From an uncultured Christensenella sp. (GTDB taxonomy: Bacteria > Bacillota_A > Clostridia > Christensenellales > Borkfalkiaceae): 64,000 nt of DNA. Of this stretch, positions 42,466 through 51,474 are shown one piece after another (within the stretch, counting starts at the first letter, position 1; each line of letters starts with the position of its first letter). The notes under the pieces were generated by a model that had not been told where the DNA came from, did no database searches, and saw nothing but the letters and a program-made list of their open reading frames with translations. Where the stretch lies: NCBI GenBank assembly GCA_910579295.1, contig CAJTTC010000003.1:99293-163292 (forward strand), written 5' to 3'. The position numbers and the translations under genes are program-made.

Positions 42466-42690
42466 TTACTTTTTATAGGAAAGGCGGCGGAAAGTTCCGT
42501 CCTCTTTATGTATCATTATTTTAGCTTCCTGATTGCCCGCCGTTTTCTTGGCGAACTCGATAGCCTCCGCCTGAGTCAAAAATAATTTTAACGCCTTGTC
42601 TGCGCCTGCGGCTTTAACCTGCCACTTGTTATCTTCCTTGCGCTTCGAAATATGGTACGTTTTAGATGCGGGTGCTTTGGTTTCTTCCAT
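42466..42690 (-). CDS. DUF2188 domain protein
   Basis: 74 residues: THISKRKEDNKWQVKAAGADKA-type start after a short Ala/Pro leader, then TQAEAIEFAKKTA and HKEDGTFRR, the typical small beta-alpha fold of DUF2188. Function unknown. ATG at 42690 follows AAGGAG. Single gene. Confidence 0.88.
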   Translation of the reverse strand: MEETKAPASKTYHISKRKEDNKWQVKAAGADKALKLFLTQAEAIEFAKKTAGNQEAKIMIHKEDGTFRRLSYKK

Positions 42691-42893
42691 TCTTGTCTCC
42701 TTTTCAGCCGCCGCGGGTTTTCCGGCGGATTATAATTTTGGTTGGTTCAATTTATATATACATATGAATTATAGCACACATATGTTGACTTGTCAAGCAA
42801 GATTTAACCCCATAAAATGGCATTCGCCCAATACTATATCATCTTCGGCGTAACCGCTATCGGCGCTTCAAAGCAGTCAATTCAATGTAAAGC

Positions 42894-42929
42894 AAAAGTC
42901 GGGACTCCTTATGAAATCTCGACTTTTTA
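42894..42929. repeat. 36-base hairpin repeat, copy 2
   Basis: Reverse complement of the hairpin at 14715-14750 with about four differences in the centre. It lies 50 bases from the end of the two-gene island and may terminate its transcript on the minus strand. Confidence 0.75.
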
Positions 42930-42978
42930 TCAACACATTTAGAACGTTAAATTGAAATTTATCGTCTTTGAATTGATT

Positions 42979-43347
42979 TTAATCGTTATAGAACTTGAAG
43001 GGCAATTCGTAAACAAACTTCCCATCCAACAACCCAACCAAACACTTTCTTTGGTTTATATCAAGCTCTTCAAATGGTTTATCGAACACCTCATCCCATT
43101 GCAAATATATACTTTCACCACGCCGTTTATGTAATGTAGGCTTTATTGGCGCAAATGTGTTATAAATTGCTTTTGCGAGAATAGTGTAAGCAGAGTCATT
43201 GATTTTTTCGTGAGTTTTAAGCATTTTACGGCTTGAAGATTCAGAATCTTTCATACTGTAACCAGTAGCTTTTAATTCAAGCCGTCGATATTCTTCATAC
43301 ATTTTTTTCAAATCAGGATATTTCTTAAAGTTGAATCTATAATCCAT
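42979..43347 (-). CDS. Unknown protein, second gene of AT-rich pair
   Basis: Not recognised. 122 residues, helical first half (YPDLKKMYEEYRRLELKATG), then IYLQWDEVFDKPFEELDINQ and a beta-like end (VGLLDGKFVYELPFKFYND). No cysteine or membrane segment. ATG at 43347 follows AAGAGGATGT. It starts 15 bases after the first gene of the pair. The AT-rich composition differs from the neighbours, so recent transfer is likely. Confidence 0.7.
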   Translation of the reverse strand: MDYRFNFKKYPDLKKMYEEYRRLELKATGYSMKDSESSSRKMLKTHEKINDSAYTILAKAIYNTFAPIKPTLHKRRGESIYLQWDEVFDKPFEELDINQRKCLVGLLDGKFVYELPFKFYND

Positions 43348-43362
43348 TTTTATTACATCCTC

Positions 43363-43761
43363 TTAAATTATCATAATAACATTCTTGCCGGTTTTTAATG
43401 CATCCTGTATTGTTTTACATTTCCCTAATCGTTGCAATTCCGCCAATACAAGTTCAGTTTCCTCAGCCAACACACAACAAGTACCTAACGTTGCTTTTGT
43501 AATCATTGAACTTCCGTTGCAATCAGATTGTTCATCTACTTCTTTTTGTGATATTTTAGAAAAAAGTTTACAGCTTTTTAATTGCTCTTTAATATTTCTG
43601 TTGGCATACTCTATTACGGTTTTTACCGACTTTTTTTCTTCCGCATCAATTTTGGGCATTCGGTATCCCATTTCCATTGTTCCGCAAAATGCGTCTATTG
43701 CTATCAATCTTCTTATCATTAATGTTTGTTGTTTATCTTCTGATAAGTATAGTTTTGCCAT
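43363..43761 (-). CDS. Unknown protein, first gene of AT-rich pair
   Basis: Not recognised. 132 residues with six cysteines (AFCGTME, SCKLF, SDCNGS, GTCCVL, GKCKTI). Mostly helical, ends KTGKNVIMII. ATG at 43761 follows GAGTGCAATAAGTTCA, a weak ribosome site. A minus-strand TATAAT at 43807-43812 may be its promoter. It forms a likely two-gene unit with 42979-43347, bounded by the shared hairpin repeat. A toxin-antitoxin or defence role is possible but without evidence. Confidence 0.7.
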   Translation of the reverse strand: MAKLYLSEDKQQTLMIRRLIAIDAFCGTMEMGYRMPKIDAEEKKSVKTVIEYANRNIKEQLKSCKLFSKISQKEVDEQSDCNGSSMITKATLGTCCVLAEETELVLAELQRLGKCKTIQDALKTGKNVIMII

Positions 43762-43901
43762 TGAACTTATTGCACTCCGCTAAATTACTGTTTATCGTAC
43801 AATCATTATAGCATATTGGATGCAAAAAAACAAGCGGTTGATAATGACACTAATAAAAGCCGCTCACTTTTGTTTTCGACAAAACTTCTTTTAAAAACAT
43901 T

Positions 43902-43929
43902 TTTCACCGCCCGTTTATGGGCGGTGAAA
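43902..43929. terminator. Perfect hairpin upstream of the RNA candidate
   Basis: TTTCACCGCCC (43902-43912), loop GTTTAT, GGGCGGTGAAA (43919-43929). Read on the minus strand it is followed by AAATGTTTTT, so it could end the trxA-hisS transcript. Confidence 0.65.
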
Positions 43930-43932
43930 GTC

Positions 43933-43961
43933 TTGCAACGAACAAAAGTTTGTGATATAAT
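43933..43961 (+). promoter_or_regulatory. Promoter of the structured RNA candidate
   Basis: TTGCAA (43933-43938) and TATAAT (43956-43961), 17-base spacer. No plus-strand coding frame follows before trxA's 3' end. Confidence 0.75.
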
Positions 43962-43967
43962 GCACAC

Positions 43968-44100
43968 TACCACAATGTAGTTTGTGGTGGAGTACCCTTC
44001 GGGGTAGGAATTCCGCGATGAGCGAAAGCTCATAAAGCGCGGAAGGTTTGGGCGGTAAAGCCGCCTTGCCTTAGCTTACCCCTTCCCGAGGGAAAAGGAA
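43968..44100 (+). ncRNA. Candidate structured non-coding RNA
   Basis: After a consensus promoter the sequence folds into consecutive hairpins: ACCACAA/TTTGTGGT; TACCC-TTCG-GGGTA (43993-44006); TTCCGCG ATGAGC-GAAA-GCTCAT (aaag) CGCGGAA (44011-44044); GGCGG-TAAAG-CCGCC (44051-44065); and TTCCC-GA-GGGAA near 44083. UUCG and GAAA loops are typical of stable RNAs. I tried to match 6S, SRP, tmRNA and RNase P RNAs and none fits. The 3' end is uncertain because the last hairpin lacks a T-run; it approaches the trxA 3' end. Confidence 0.6.
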
Positions 44101-44111
44101 GAGTGTTGGCG

Positions 44112-44426
44112 TTAAAGCGCGCCGTTTAAAAACGCTTCGGTTTCGCTCTGCGAGGTGTAGCCCAGCGATTTGTCCGCAAGCTTGCCGCCCTTGAACACGC
44201 CCACCAAGGGTATGCTCATTATGCCGTAGCGAGCCGCCAACTCGAAGCTCTCGTCCACGTTGACCTTAACAAACTTCGCCTTGCCTGCGAACTTCTCACT
44301 GCACTTGTCGATTACGGGCGCAAGCATTTTGCAAGGTCCGCACCAATCCGCATAGAAGTCGCACACAACGGGAGTTTCGCCCGCGATAAGTTCGTCAAAT
44401 TTTTCCGTATTGATTTTTTCTACCAT
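44112..44426 (-). CDS. trxA: Thioredoxin
   Basis: 104 residues with the redox motif WCGPC (Cys29, Cys32), cis-Pro in SIPLVGVFKGG and the usual fold. Reduces disulphides using thioredoxin reductase. ATG at 44426 is 13 bases after hisS, so both are probably one transcript. Lys-rich region normal. Confidence 0.95.
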   Translation of the reverse strand: MVEKINTEKFDELIAGETPVVCDFYADWCGPCKMLAPVIDKCSEKFAGKAKFVKVNVDESFELAARYGIMSIPLVGVFKGGKLADKSLGYTSQSETEAFLNGAL

Positions 44427-44439
44427 ATTTTTTATCCCC

Positions 44440-45696
44440 TTAGATATTATTTTTCAAAAATTCGTAAATATCCGCGAACGGCATATCAAAAGTCTGACCG
44501 TCGCGCATTCTTTTAAGAGTACAGCTTCCGCTTTCAAGCTCGTTGCCGCCGATAACAGCTACGTACTCCGCGCCGATCTTGTCCGCGTACTTAAACTGCG
44601 CCTTTACCGAGCGCGCCATATGGTCGCACTCCGCGCTTATTCCCTTTACGCGCAAGCCGTTTACTATACCGAACGCCTTTTTGCGCGTGGGCTCGTCCAT
44701 TCCCGCAACGTAAACGCGCGGTACGGGCGGAGCGGGGAACTCCACACCCGTGTTGTCCATTAACAAAAGCAGTCTTTCAAGCCCCGCCGCAAAGCCGACC
44801 GCGGGCACGTTGCCGCCGCCGAGCTCGGCAATCAGCCCGTCGTATCTGCCGCCGCCGCACACAGTGCCCTGCGCTCCTATTGCCGTAGACACAAACTCGA
44901 ACACCGTGCGGGTGTAATAATCAAGCCCGCGCACGATGTCGGGATTGACGGTATACTCCACGCCGAGCGCGGACAGATAGCCCTTTACGCTCTCGAAATG
45001 CGCCCTGCAATCGGGGCAGAGATAGTCGAGAATTTTGGGAGCGCCCGCCGTTATCTTCCTACACGCCTCCTCTTTGCAGTCTATAATGCGCAGAGGGTTT
45101 TTATCGAACCTGTCGCGGCAGTTAGCGCACATACCGTCGAGGTGCGGGCGGAAGTATTCCTTTAACGCGCGGTTGTACTCGGCGCGACAGCTCTTACAGC
45201 CGATTGAGTTGATTTCCAGCCGTGCGCCCTTAATCCCCAATTTATTTAAAAACGACGAAGCGGCGAAAATTACTTCCGCGTCCGTTTCGGGTTGAGCGCT
45301 GCCGTACACCTCTATGCCGAATTGGTGGAACTCGCGCAGTCTGCCCGCCTGAGGTCGCTCGTAGCGGTAACAGGGAGTGAGATAGTACGACTTTAAAGGC
45401 ATAGGAGAATTTGCCAGCCCGTTCTCGATAAACGACCGCGCAACCCCCGCCGTGCCCTCGGGCTTTAAGGTTATCGACCTGCCGCCCTTGTCCTCGAACG
45501 TGTACATTTCCTTAGTCACTACGTCCGTCGTTTCACCCACGCCGCGCAGAAACAGCTCGGTGTGCTCGAATACGGGCGTGCGTATTTCCTTTAAGCCGAA
45601 CGCCGCCGCAACGCTCCTCGCCGCGTCCTCCAAATACTGCCATTTATAGCTCTGCTCGGGCAATACGTCCTTCGTGCCCTTGGGTATGTTTATCAT
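44440..45696 (-). CDS. hisS: Histidyl-tRNA synthetase
   Basis: Charges tRNA-His. 418 residues, class II: motif 2 YRYERPQAGRLREFHQFGIE, the histidine loops GLDYYTRTVFEF and GGGRYDGL, motif 3 VGFAAGLERLLLL, and the anticodon-binding C-terminal domain (about 325-418). ATG at 45696 follows AGGCGAGG. No T-box leader is evident in the 43-base gap to hslU. Downstream is trxA. Confidence 0.97.
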   Translation of the reverse strand: MINIPKGTKDVLPEQSYKWQYLEDAARSVAAAFGLKEIRTPVFEHTELFLRGVGETTDVVTKEMYTFEDKGGRSITLKPEGTAGVARSFIENGLANSPMPLKSYYLTPCYRYERPQAGRLREFHQFGIEVYGSAQPETDAEVIFAASSFLNKLGIKGARLEINSIGCKSCRAEYNRALKEYFRPHLDGMCANCRDRFDKNPLRIIDCKEEACRKITAGAPKILDYLCPDCRAHFESVKGYLSALGVEYTVNPDIVRGLDYYTRTVFEFVSTAIGAQGTVCGGGRYDGLIAELGGGNVPAVGFAAGLERLLLLMDNTGVEFPAPPVPRVYVAGMDEPTRKKAFGIVNGLRVKGISAECDHMARSVKAQFKYADKIGAEYVAVIGGNELESGSCTLKRMRDGQTFDMPFADIYEFLKNNI

Positions 45697-45739
45697 AAAA
45701 AACCTCGCCTTTGTTATAGTCGTCTTTAAAGTCGCTTAA

Positions 45740-47050
45740 TTATAGGACATACTTCTTTAAATCGCGGTTGTGAACCATATTTTCAAGGTGCTCTTCGACG
45801 TACTTCGCGTTCACCTCTACGGTAATTACGGGATAGTCGTTGCCGCCCGCGTTGAACGAAATGTCTTCGAGGAGGTACTCCATAACCGTGTGAAGCCGTC
45901 TTGCGCCTATATCCTCGGCGGTGGCGTTTACAAGCTCGGCAACCTCGGCAATCTTTTCGATTGCGTCGGGCTTGAACTGCAAGTCTATGTTGTCGACAGC
46001 CAGAAGAGCGGCATACTGCGCAGTTATCGCGTTCTGCGGCTGAGTTAAAATATTGATAAAGTCCTGCTTTGTGAGGCTTTTCAGCTCAACCTGAATGGGA
46101 AATCTGCCCTGCAATTCGGGGATTAAGTCCTCGACCTTGGACACGTGGAACGCGCCCGCGGCTATGAACAGAATGTAGTCGGTCTTGACAGGTCCGTACT
46201 TCGTCATTACGGTACAGCCCTCTACGATAGGCAGTATATCGCGCTGAACGCCCTCGCGGGAAACGTCCGCCCCCTGATTGCCCTTGCCCGCAATCTTGTC
46301 AATCTCGTCGATAAAGATTATGCCGTCGTTCTCGGCGCGGCGTATAGCCTCTGCGTTTACCGCGTCGTTGTCGATAAGCTTATCCGCTTCCTCGGCTATA
46401 ATGAGCTCCTTCGCCTCCTTGACGGTTATGCGGCGCTTTTTCGTCTTGTTTACGCCCAGCCCGCTGAATATCGAGCCGAGGTCGATAGCCGCGCCCTGTC
46501 CGGGGGAGAGCTCCAACGGCTTGGGGTTGTCGGCAACCTCTATCTCTATCTGTGTGCCGTCGTACTTGCCCGCGTGTATGCCGTCGACAAGGTTCTGCTC
46601 GAAAACCTCCTTCGACGTTTCGCCGCGCTCCGACTTCATACTCTCGGCGAGCACCTTGGCAATTCTGCGCTCGGCAACGGCGGTAGCCTTATAGCTGACC
46701 TCCTGCGTCTTTTCCTCTTTGACCAGACGTATGGCGCACTCGGCTAAATCGCGGACCATACTCTCCACGTCCCTGCCGACGTAGCCCACCTCGGTATATT
46801 TCGTCGCCTCGACCTTTAAAAAGGGGGCTTTCACGAGCTTTGCAAGGCGGCGGGCAATCTCGGTTTTACCCACGCCCGTAGGACCTTTCATTATGATATT
46901 TTTGGGAGTTACTTCGTCCTGCATCTCCGTCGGGAGCTGAGAGCGGCGGTAACGGTTTCTGAGCGCGATGGCAACCGCCTTTTTCGCCTCGTCCTGACCT
47001 ATGATATATTTATTTAGTTCGTGTACAATCTGTTTAGGTGTTAAATCCAC
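45740..47050 (-). CDS. hslU: HslU (ClpY) ATPase of the HslUV protease
   Basis: Hexameric AAA+ unfoldase that feeds HslV. 436 residues: Walker A GPTGVGKTEIARRL, GYVGRD pore loop, Walker B IIFIDEID, arginine finger region GRFPIQVEL, and the C-terminal peptide that opens HslV (ending LKKYVL). Begins 38 bases after hslV. The codY gene that follows hslU in Bacillus is absent; hisS follows instead. Confidence 0.97.
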   Translation of the reverse strand: MDLTPKQIVHELNKYIIGQDEAKKAVAIALRNRYRRSQLPTEMQDEVTPKNIIMKGPTGVGKTEIARRLAKLVKAPFLKVEATKYTEVGYVGRDVESMVRDLAECAIRLVKEEKTQEVSYKATAVAERRIAKVLAESMKSERGETSKEVFEQNLVDGIHAGKYDGTQIEIEVADNPKPLELSPGQGAAIDLGSIFSGLGVNKTKKRRITVKEAKELIIAEEADKLIDNDAVNAEAIRRAENDGIIFIDEIDKIAGKGNQGADVSREGVQRDILPIVEGCTVMTKYGPVKTDYILFIAAGAFHVSKVEDLIPELQGRFPIQVELKSLTKQDFINILTQPQNAITAQYAALLAVDNIDLQFKPDAIEKIAEVAELVNATAEDIGARRLHTVMEYLLEDISFNAGGNDYPVITVEVNAKYVEEHLENMVHNRDLKKYVL

Positions 47051-47088
47051 GGTTATTACCTCTTTGATATTCGGTGATTTTTTTAATT

Positions 47089-47628
47089 TTAAATTGTTTC
47101 GACTTTAATGTTGTCGTTGGTATAAACGCAGATTTCGCTTGCTATTTTAAGTGACTTCTGCGCGATTTCCTCTGCCGTAAAGTCGGTGTTCTGTACGAGA
47201 GCGCGCGCCGCCGACAGAGCGTAGTTGCCGCCGCTTCCTATCGCCGCTATTCCGTCGTCGGGCTCTATAACCTCTCCCGTGCCCGATATGATGAGCATAG
47301 TCTGGCTATCTGCGACAATCATTAACGCCTCTAAGTTGCGCGCCATCTTGTCGCCGCGCCAAAGCTCGGCAAGCTCGACCGCCGAGCGCATAAGGTTGCC
47401 CGAAAATTTGTTGAGCATTCCCTCGAATTTTTCGCTGAGCGAAAACGCGTCGGAAACAGAGCCGGCAAAGCCGAGAATTACCTTGCCGCCGTAAATCCTG
47501 CGTACCTTTGTCGCGCTGCTCTTGAAAATGACGTTTTCACCCATAGTGACCTGTCCGTCGCCCGCGATTGCCGTTTTGCCGTTTCTTTTAACTCCGCAAA
47601 TGGTTGTTGCGTGAAATTGCACTGACAT
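47089..47628 (-). CDS. hslV: HslV (ClpQ) protease subunit
   Basis: 179 residues, proteasome-like N-terminal nucleophile hydrolase. ATTICGVKRNGK shows the catalytic threonine at residue 8 after a seven-residue propeptide, as in Bacillus ClpQ-type leaders. GSGGNYALSAARAL and CVYTNDNI are normal. ATG at 47628 follows AAAGGAG. It is next to hslU in the usual order. In Bacillus, xerC (codV) sits between trmFO and hslV; here it is missing. Confidence 0.96.
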   Translation of the reverse strand: MSVQFHATTICGVKRNGKTAIAGDGQVTMGENVIFKSSATKVRRIYGGKVILGFAGSVSDAFSLSEKFEGMLNKFSGNLMRSAVELAELWRGDKMARNLEALMIVADSQTMLIISGTGEVIEPDDGIAAIGSGGNYALSAARALVQNTDFTAEEIAQKSLKIASEICVYTNDNIKVETI

Positions 47629-47715
47629 AATATCTCCTTTCTGCCGTTACATACTTGATAATCGGGAGCGCGCAACCCGTAGATAAACCGCACTCCGCAC
47701 TATATTTATAAACGC

Positions 47716-47745
47716 ATTGAACCGCGCTATAAACGGCGCGGTTCA
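47716..47745 (-). terminator. Hairpin after trmFO
   Basis: Minus-strand TTGAACCGCGC pairs with GCGCGGTTCAA across an eight-base loop directly after the trmFO stop. The following T-run is weak (TGCGTTTATA), so partial readthrough to hslV is likely. Confidence 0.55.
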
Positions 47746-47747
47746 AA

Positions 47748-49049
47748 TTAATCACATATTTCTTTTGTAAATTTATCTATATCGCCCAGCGCGCGGCGGG
47801 CTAACTGTTCGTATCTGAGCTTCTTGTCGCGCACTCTCTCTTTAAGCGGCGGCAGTATGCCGAAGTTGGCGTTCATCGGCTGAAAATTATCGGTTGCCCC
47901 CGCAATATGCGCCGACAAAGCTCCGCACACGGTGGTTGCGTCGGGTATGATTACGTCCTTTCCCGCAAGCTTTCTCGACATATGCACAGCCGCAAGAAGT
48001 CCGCTTGCCGCGCTCTCGACGTATCCCTCTACGCCCGTCATCTGTCCCGCGAAAAATCTCGTCGGCTCGCCCTTGCACGAGAAATCGGCGTTTAAAACGA
48101 GCGGCGAATTGAGATAGGTGTTGCGGTGCATAACTCCGTAGCGCATAAAATCGGCGTTTTTTAAGGCGGGAATGAGCGAAAATACGCGCTTCTGCTCGGC
48201 AAATTTGAGGTTGGTCTGACAGCCCACCAAATTGTACGTAGAGCCGTCCGCATTTTCCTTTCTCAACTGCAACACGGCGTAAAACTTATTGCCCTGCCCG
48301 TCGCTCAGCCCCACGGGCTTGAACGGACCGAAGCGAAGCGTTTCCGCTCCGCGCGCCGCCATAACCTCTACGGGCATACACCCCTCGAAGATCTCCCGCT
48401 TTTCAAACTCGTGCAGGACAGCCCTCTCGGCGTTTACAAGCTCCGAAACGAAATTGGCGTAAGCTTCCCTGTCCATAGGGCAGTTCAGATAGTCGTCGCC
48501 GCCCTTGCCGTAGCGGTCGCCGAAAAACGCATATTGCATATCCACGCTCTCGCGCGTGACTATCGGCGCGGACGCGTCGTAAAAGTGCAGAGCGCCGCCC
48601 GTGACGCTCTTAATCTCCTCCGCCAAGCCGTCGCAGGTGAGCGGACCCGTGGCTATTATACACGGGCTTTCGGGCAGACTTTTTATCTCCCCGCACACGC
48701 ACTTGATATTGGGGTGCGATTTGATTTTACCCGTGATAAACTCCGCAAAATTCTCCCTGTCTACCGCGAGCGCGCCGCCTGCGGGGATACGGGTTGAGTA
48801 CGCCGCCTCGACTATGAGCGAGCCTATGCGCCGCATCTCCTCCTTTAAAAGTCCGCAGGCATTGGAATAGGGGTCGCTTCCCTTTAAGGAGTTGGAGCAG
48901 ACGAGCTCGCCGAAATTGACGTTGGAATGCGCGGGGGTAAACGCCTTCGGCTTGACGTCGCAGAGCTCGACTTTAATACCTTTTTCGGCGAGGTAATAAG
49001 CCGCCTCGCAACCCGCAAGCCCCGCGCCTATGACTTTAACCGTTGGCAT
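47748..49049 (-). CDS. trmFO: Folate-dependent tRNA U54 methyltransferase TrmFO
   Basis: Makes ribothymidine at position 54 of tRNA with methylene-THF and FAD. 433 residues: FAD site VIGAGLAGCEAAYYLAEKGI, ELVCSNSLKGSD, catalytic cysteine region in VGCQTNLKFAEQ and MNANFGILPP end. I chose ATG at 49049 (MPTVKVIGAG), which overlaps the end of topA by 14 bases; an in-frame ATG at 49082 would extend it inside topA. Folate-dependent TrmFO is typical of Bacillota. Confidence 0.95.
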   Translation of the reverse strand: MPTVKVIGAGLAGCEAAYYLAEKGIKVELCDVKPKAFTPAHSNVNFGELVCSNSLKGSDPYSNACGLLKEEMRRIGSLIVEAAYSTRIPAGGALAVDRENFAEFITGKIKSHPNIKCVCGEIKSLPESPCIIATGPLTCDGLAEEIKSVTGGALHFYDASAPIVTRESVDMQYAFFGDRYGKGGDDYLNCPMDREAYANFVSELVNAERAVLHEFEKREIFEGCMPVEVMAARGAETLRFGPFKPVGLSDGQGNKFYAVLQLRKENADGSTYNLVGCQTNLKFAEQKRVFSLIPALKNADFMRYGVMHRNTYLNSPLVLNADFSCKGEPTRFFAGQMTGVEGYVESAASGLLAAVHMSRKLAGKDVIIPDATTVCGALSAHIAGATDNFQPMNANFGILPPLKERVRDKKLRYEQLARRALGDIDKFTKEICD

Positions 49050-51378
49050 CTTCATCGTTCTTTTCGGGAGCCGGCGCTTCATAGTCGCAGTTCTTTTCGG
49101 AACAGCGTACGTGCTTCCCGCGGATTATGAGAAATCCCTTGCCGCACTTGGGGCACTTGTCGCCCGTGGGAATATCCCAGCTTAAAAATTTACACTGCGG
49201 ATAGCCCGTGCACCCGTAATAGATTTTGCCGCCCTTGGAGCGCATACGGCGCATAGGCTTGCCGCACTCGGGGCACTTGCCCTCGGTATGTTCGTTTTCG
49301 CGGGCGTTGCCGTCGGGCTTGTTAACGGGCTGCTTCGCCCCGCAGGAGGAGCACTCGTAATAGTTGCCGTACTTGCCCTTTTTTATAAACATATAGCTGC
49401 CGCATTCGTGGCACTTGACGTCGGTTATTTTTACGTCTATGGGCAGTATGGACGAGCACTCGGGATAGTTGGGGCACGCCAGAAATTTGCCGAACTTGCC
49501 GCTCTTGACGACCATATTCGCGCCGCACTTGGGACAGCGCACGTCGGAGATTTCCGCGTCGTTCTCGCTTATTATATTCGAGCACTTGGGATAGTTGGAG
49601 CACGCAAGATACTTGCCGTATTTACCTATTCGGCGAATCATAATGCTGCCGCACTTTTCGCACTTGACGTCCGTTTCCTCATCGCCGTCGCACGCCGCTA
49701 TGCGCAGTTTCTCGGCAAAGGACGGATAGAAGTCGGCAATCAGCCTGTGCCAATCGACGCCGCCGTCCTCGATTTTATCCAGATCCTCTTCCATACGCGC
49801 CGTAAAATCGACGTCCATAATATCGGTGAAATAGTGCACAAGAATGTCGGTTATCTTATACGCCACCTCGGTGGGAATCATATATTTTCCGTCCTTCTCG
49901 ACGTACTTGCGCTTTGTAAGCACGGAGATTATCGAGGCGTACGTCGACGGTCTGCCTATTCCCCTCTCGTCCATCGCCTTTACAAGCGACGCGTCGGTGT
50001 AGCGGAGGGGCGGGCGCGTGAATTTCTGCTCCTTGGACAGCGATACGAGATCAAGCGCGTCGCCCTCGTTCAACGGGGGCAGAAGCTTGCCGCTCTCCTC
50101 CTCGTCGTTCTCCCCTGCCTGCACCTGCTGATACGCCGCCGTAAAGCCCGCGAATATGAGCGCCTTGCCGTTCGCCTTGAACACGTAGCCCGCGCTCGTA
50201 GCCTCAACCTGCATAGAGTCGTACTGCGCCTCAGCCATCTGCGAAGCGACGAAGCGGTCGTAGATAAGCTTGTAAATGTTGTAATGCTTTTTATCGAGAT
50301 AGCTCTTTACGCTTGCGGGCGTGACCTCTAAATTAATGGGGCGGATAGCCTCGTGAGCGTCCTGCGCGCCCTTCTTGGTGGCGTAATAGTTGGGCTTGGC
50401 GGGAACGTAGTCCTTGCCGTACTTTTTCTCGATGAACGCGAGCGCGTTCTGCTGCGCCTCCGCCGCCACGCGCACGGAGTCCGTTCTGATATACGTTATA
50501 AGCGCGATATGGTCGCCGCCGACGTCCATACCTTCGTATAAATGCTGGGCAACCAGCATAGTTTCGGGCGAGGACATTCCGAATTTATTCGACGCGTCCT
50601 GCTGTAACGACGAAGTGGTGAACGGCGCGGGCGCGTGCTGTTTGCTTATGCCCTTCTTGACTTTGGTGACGACGAAAGAGCCGCCGCGTATTTCCTTTTC
50701 CGCCTGCTCGGCAGTTTCCGCGGCTATTGACGAGCCCGTCTTTTTAAGCTGATAAGTAGCCTTAAACGGCGCATACTCGGCGGGCAAATCCCTGAGCTGA
50801 GCCGTAAACGTATAGTATTCCTCAGGCTTGAACGCGGCAATTTCGCGCTCCCTGTCGACAATCAGCCTCAACGCCACCGACTGCACTCGCCCCGCCGACA
50901 GTCCGTCCTGAATGCGGTTATTCAAAAAAGGCGAAAGCTTATAACCCACAAGCCTGTCTAAGACGCGCCTTGCCTGCTGTGCGTCAACGAGATTGTAGTT
51001 TATCTTCCTCGGATTTTTGAGCGCGTTCTGTACCGCCCGCGGAGAAATTTCGTTAAACTCCACCCTGTTCGCGCCCTCGGGGTCCATACCGAGCACGGTC
51101 TGCAAATGCCAGCTTATCGCCTCGCCCTCGCGGTCGGGGTCGGTTGCAAGGTATACGCGGTCGGCTCTTTTAGCCTCTTCGGTCAGTCGCTTTATTACGT
51201 CCTTTTTGTTGGGAGTAATCTCATAGTGCGGCTCGAAATTTTCGGTTATCTTTACGCCGAGCGTCTTTTCGGGCAAATCGCGCACGTGACCGCCCGACGC
51301 GTCGACCCGAAACTTACCCTTTAAATATTTGGAAATGGTTTTTGCCTTTGAAGGCGATTCGACTATTATCAAATCCAT
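49036..51378 (-). CDS. topA: DNA topoisomerase I
   Basis: Relaxes negative supercoils. 780 residues: Toprim start MDLIIVESPSKAKTISKYL, the acidic triad region TDPDREGEAISWHL, the active tyrosine in FTRPPLRYTDASL-type region (catalytic Tyr in AYVRTDS-equivalent ITYIRTDSVRV), and five C-terminal zinc ribbons (for example CEKCGSIM, CPKCGANM, CHECGSYM, CPECGKPM, CPKCGKGF). ATG at 51378 follows AGGTGAG; a GTG at 51387 is less likely. The stop lies inside trmFO, implying coupling. Confidence 0.96.
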   Translation of the reverse strand: MDLIIVESPSKAKTISKYLKGKFRVDASGGHVRDLPEKTLGVKITENFEPHYEITPNKKDVIKRLTEEAKRADRVYLATDPDREGEAISWHLQTVLGMDPEGANRVEFNEISPRAVQNALKNPRKINYNLVDAQQARRVLDRLVGYKLSPFLNNRIQDGLSAGRVQSVALRLIVDREREIAAFKPEEYYTFTAQLRDLPAEYAPFKATYQLKKTGSSIAAETAEQAEKEIRGGSFVVTKVKKGISKQHAPAPFTTSSLQQDASNKFGMSSPETMLVAQHLYEGMDVGGDHIALITYIRTDSVRVAAEAQQNALAFIEKKYGKDYVPAKPNYYATKKGAQDAHEAIRPINLEVTPASVKSYLDKKHYNIYKLIYDRFVASQMAEAQYDSMQVEATSAGYVFKANGKALIFAGFTAAYQQVQAGENDEEESGKLLPPLNEGDALDLVSLSKEQKFTRPPLRYTDASLVKAMDERGIGRPSTYASIISVLTKRKYVEKDGKYMIPTEVAYKITDILVHYFTDIMDVDFTARMEEDLDKIEDGGVDWHRLIADFYPSFAEKLRIAACDGDEETDVKCEKCGSIMIRRIGKYGKYLACSNYPKCSNIISENDAEISDVRCPKCGANMVVKSGKFGKFLACPNYPECSSILPIDVKITDVKCHECGSYMFIKKGKYGNYYECSSCGAKQPVNKPDGNARENEHTEGKCPECGKPMRRMRSKGGKIYYGCTGYPQCKFLSWDIPTGDKCPKCGKGFLIIRGKHVRCSEKNCDYEAPAPEKNDEDANG

Positions 51379-51474
51379 ATATCTCACCTGTCTGTGTTTA
51401 TTTACAAATTTAATGAAAATTATCCGCTTGCCGGCAAGCCGCAGTTAAGCCTGCGGGCTTAAAAACAATTTAAT

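Noticed and set aside
43806..44033. 75-codon minus-strand ORF
   Set aside because: It crosses the hairpins of the RNA candidate and has no ribosome site; structure explains the region better.
49288..50331. 347-codon plus-strand ORF
   Set aside because: Antisense of topA; composition follows the opposite frame.
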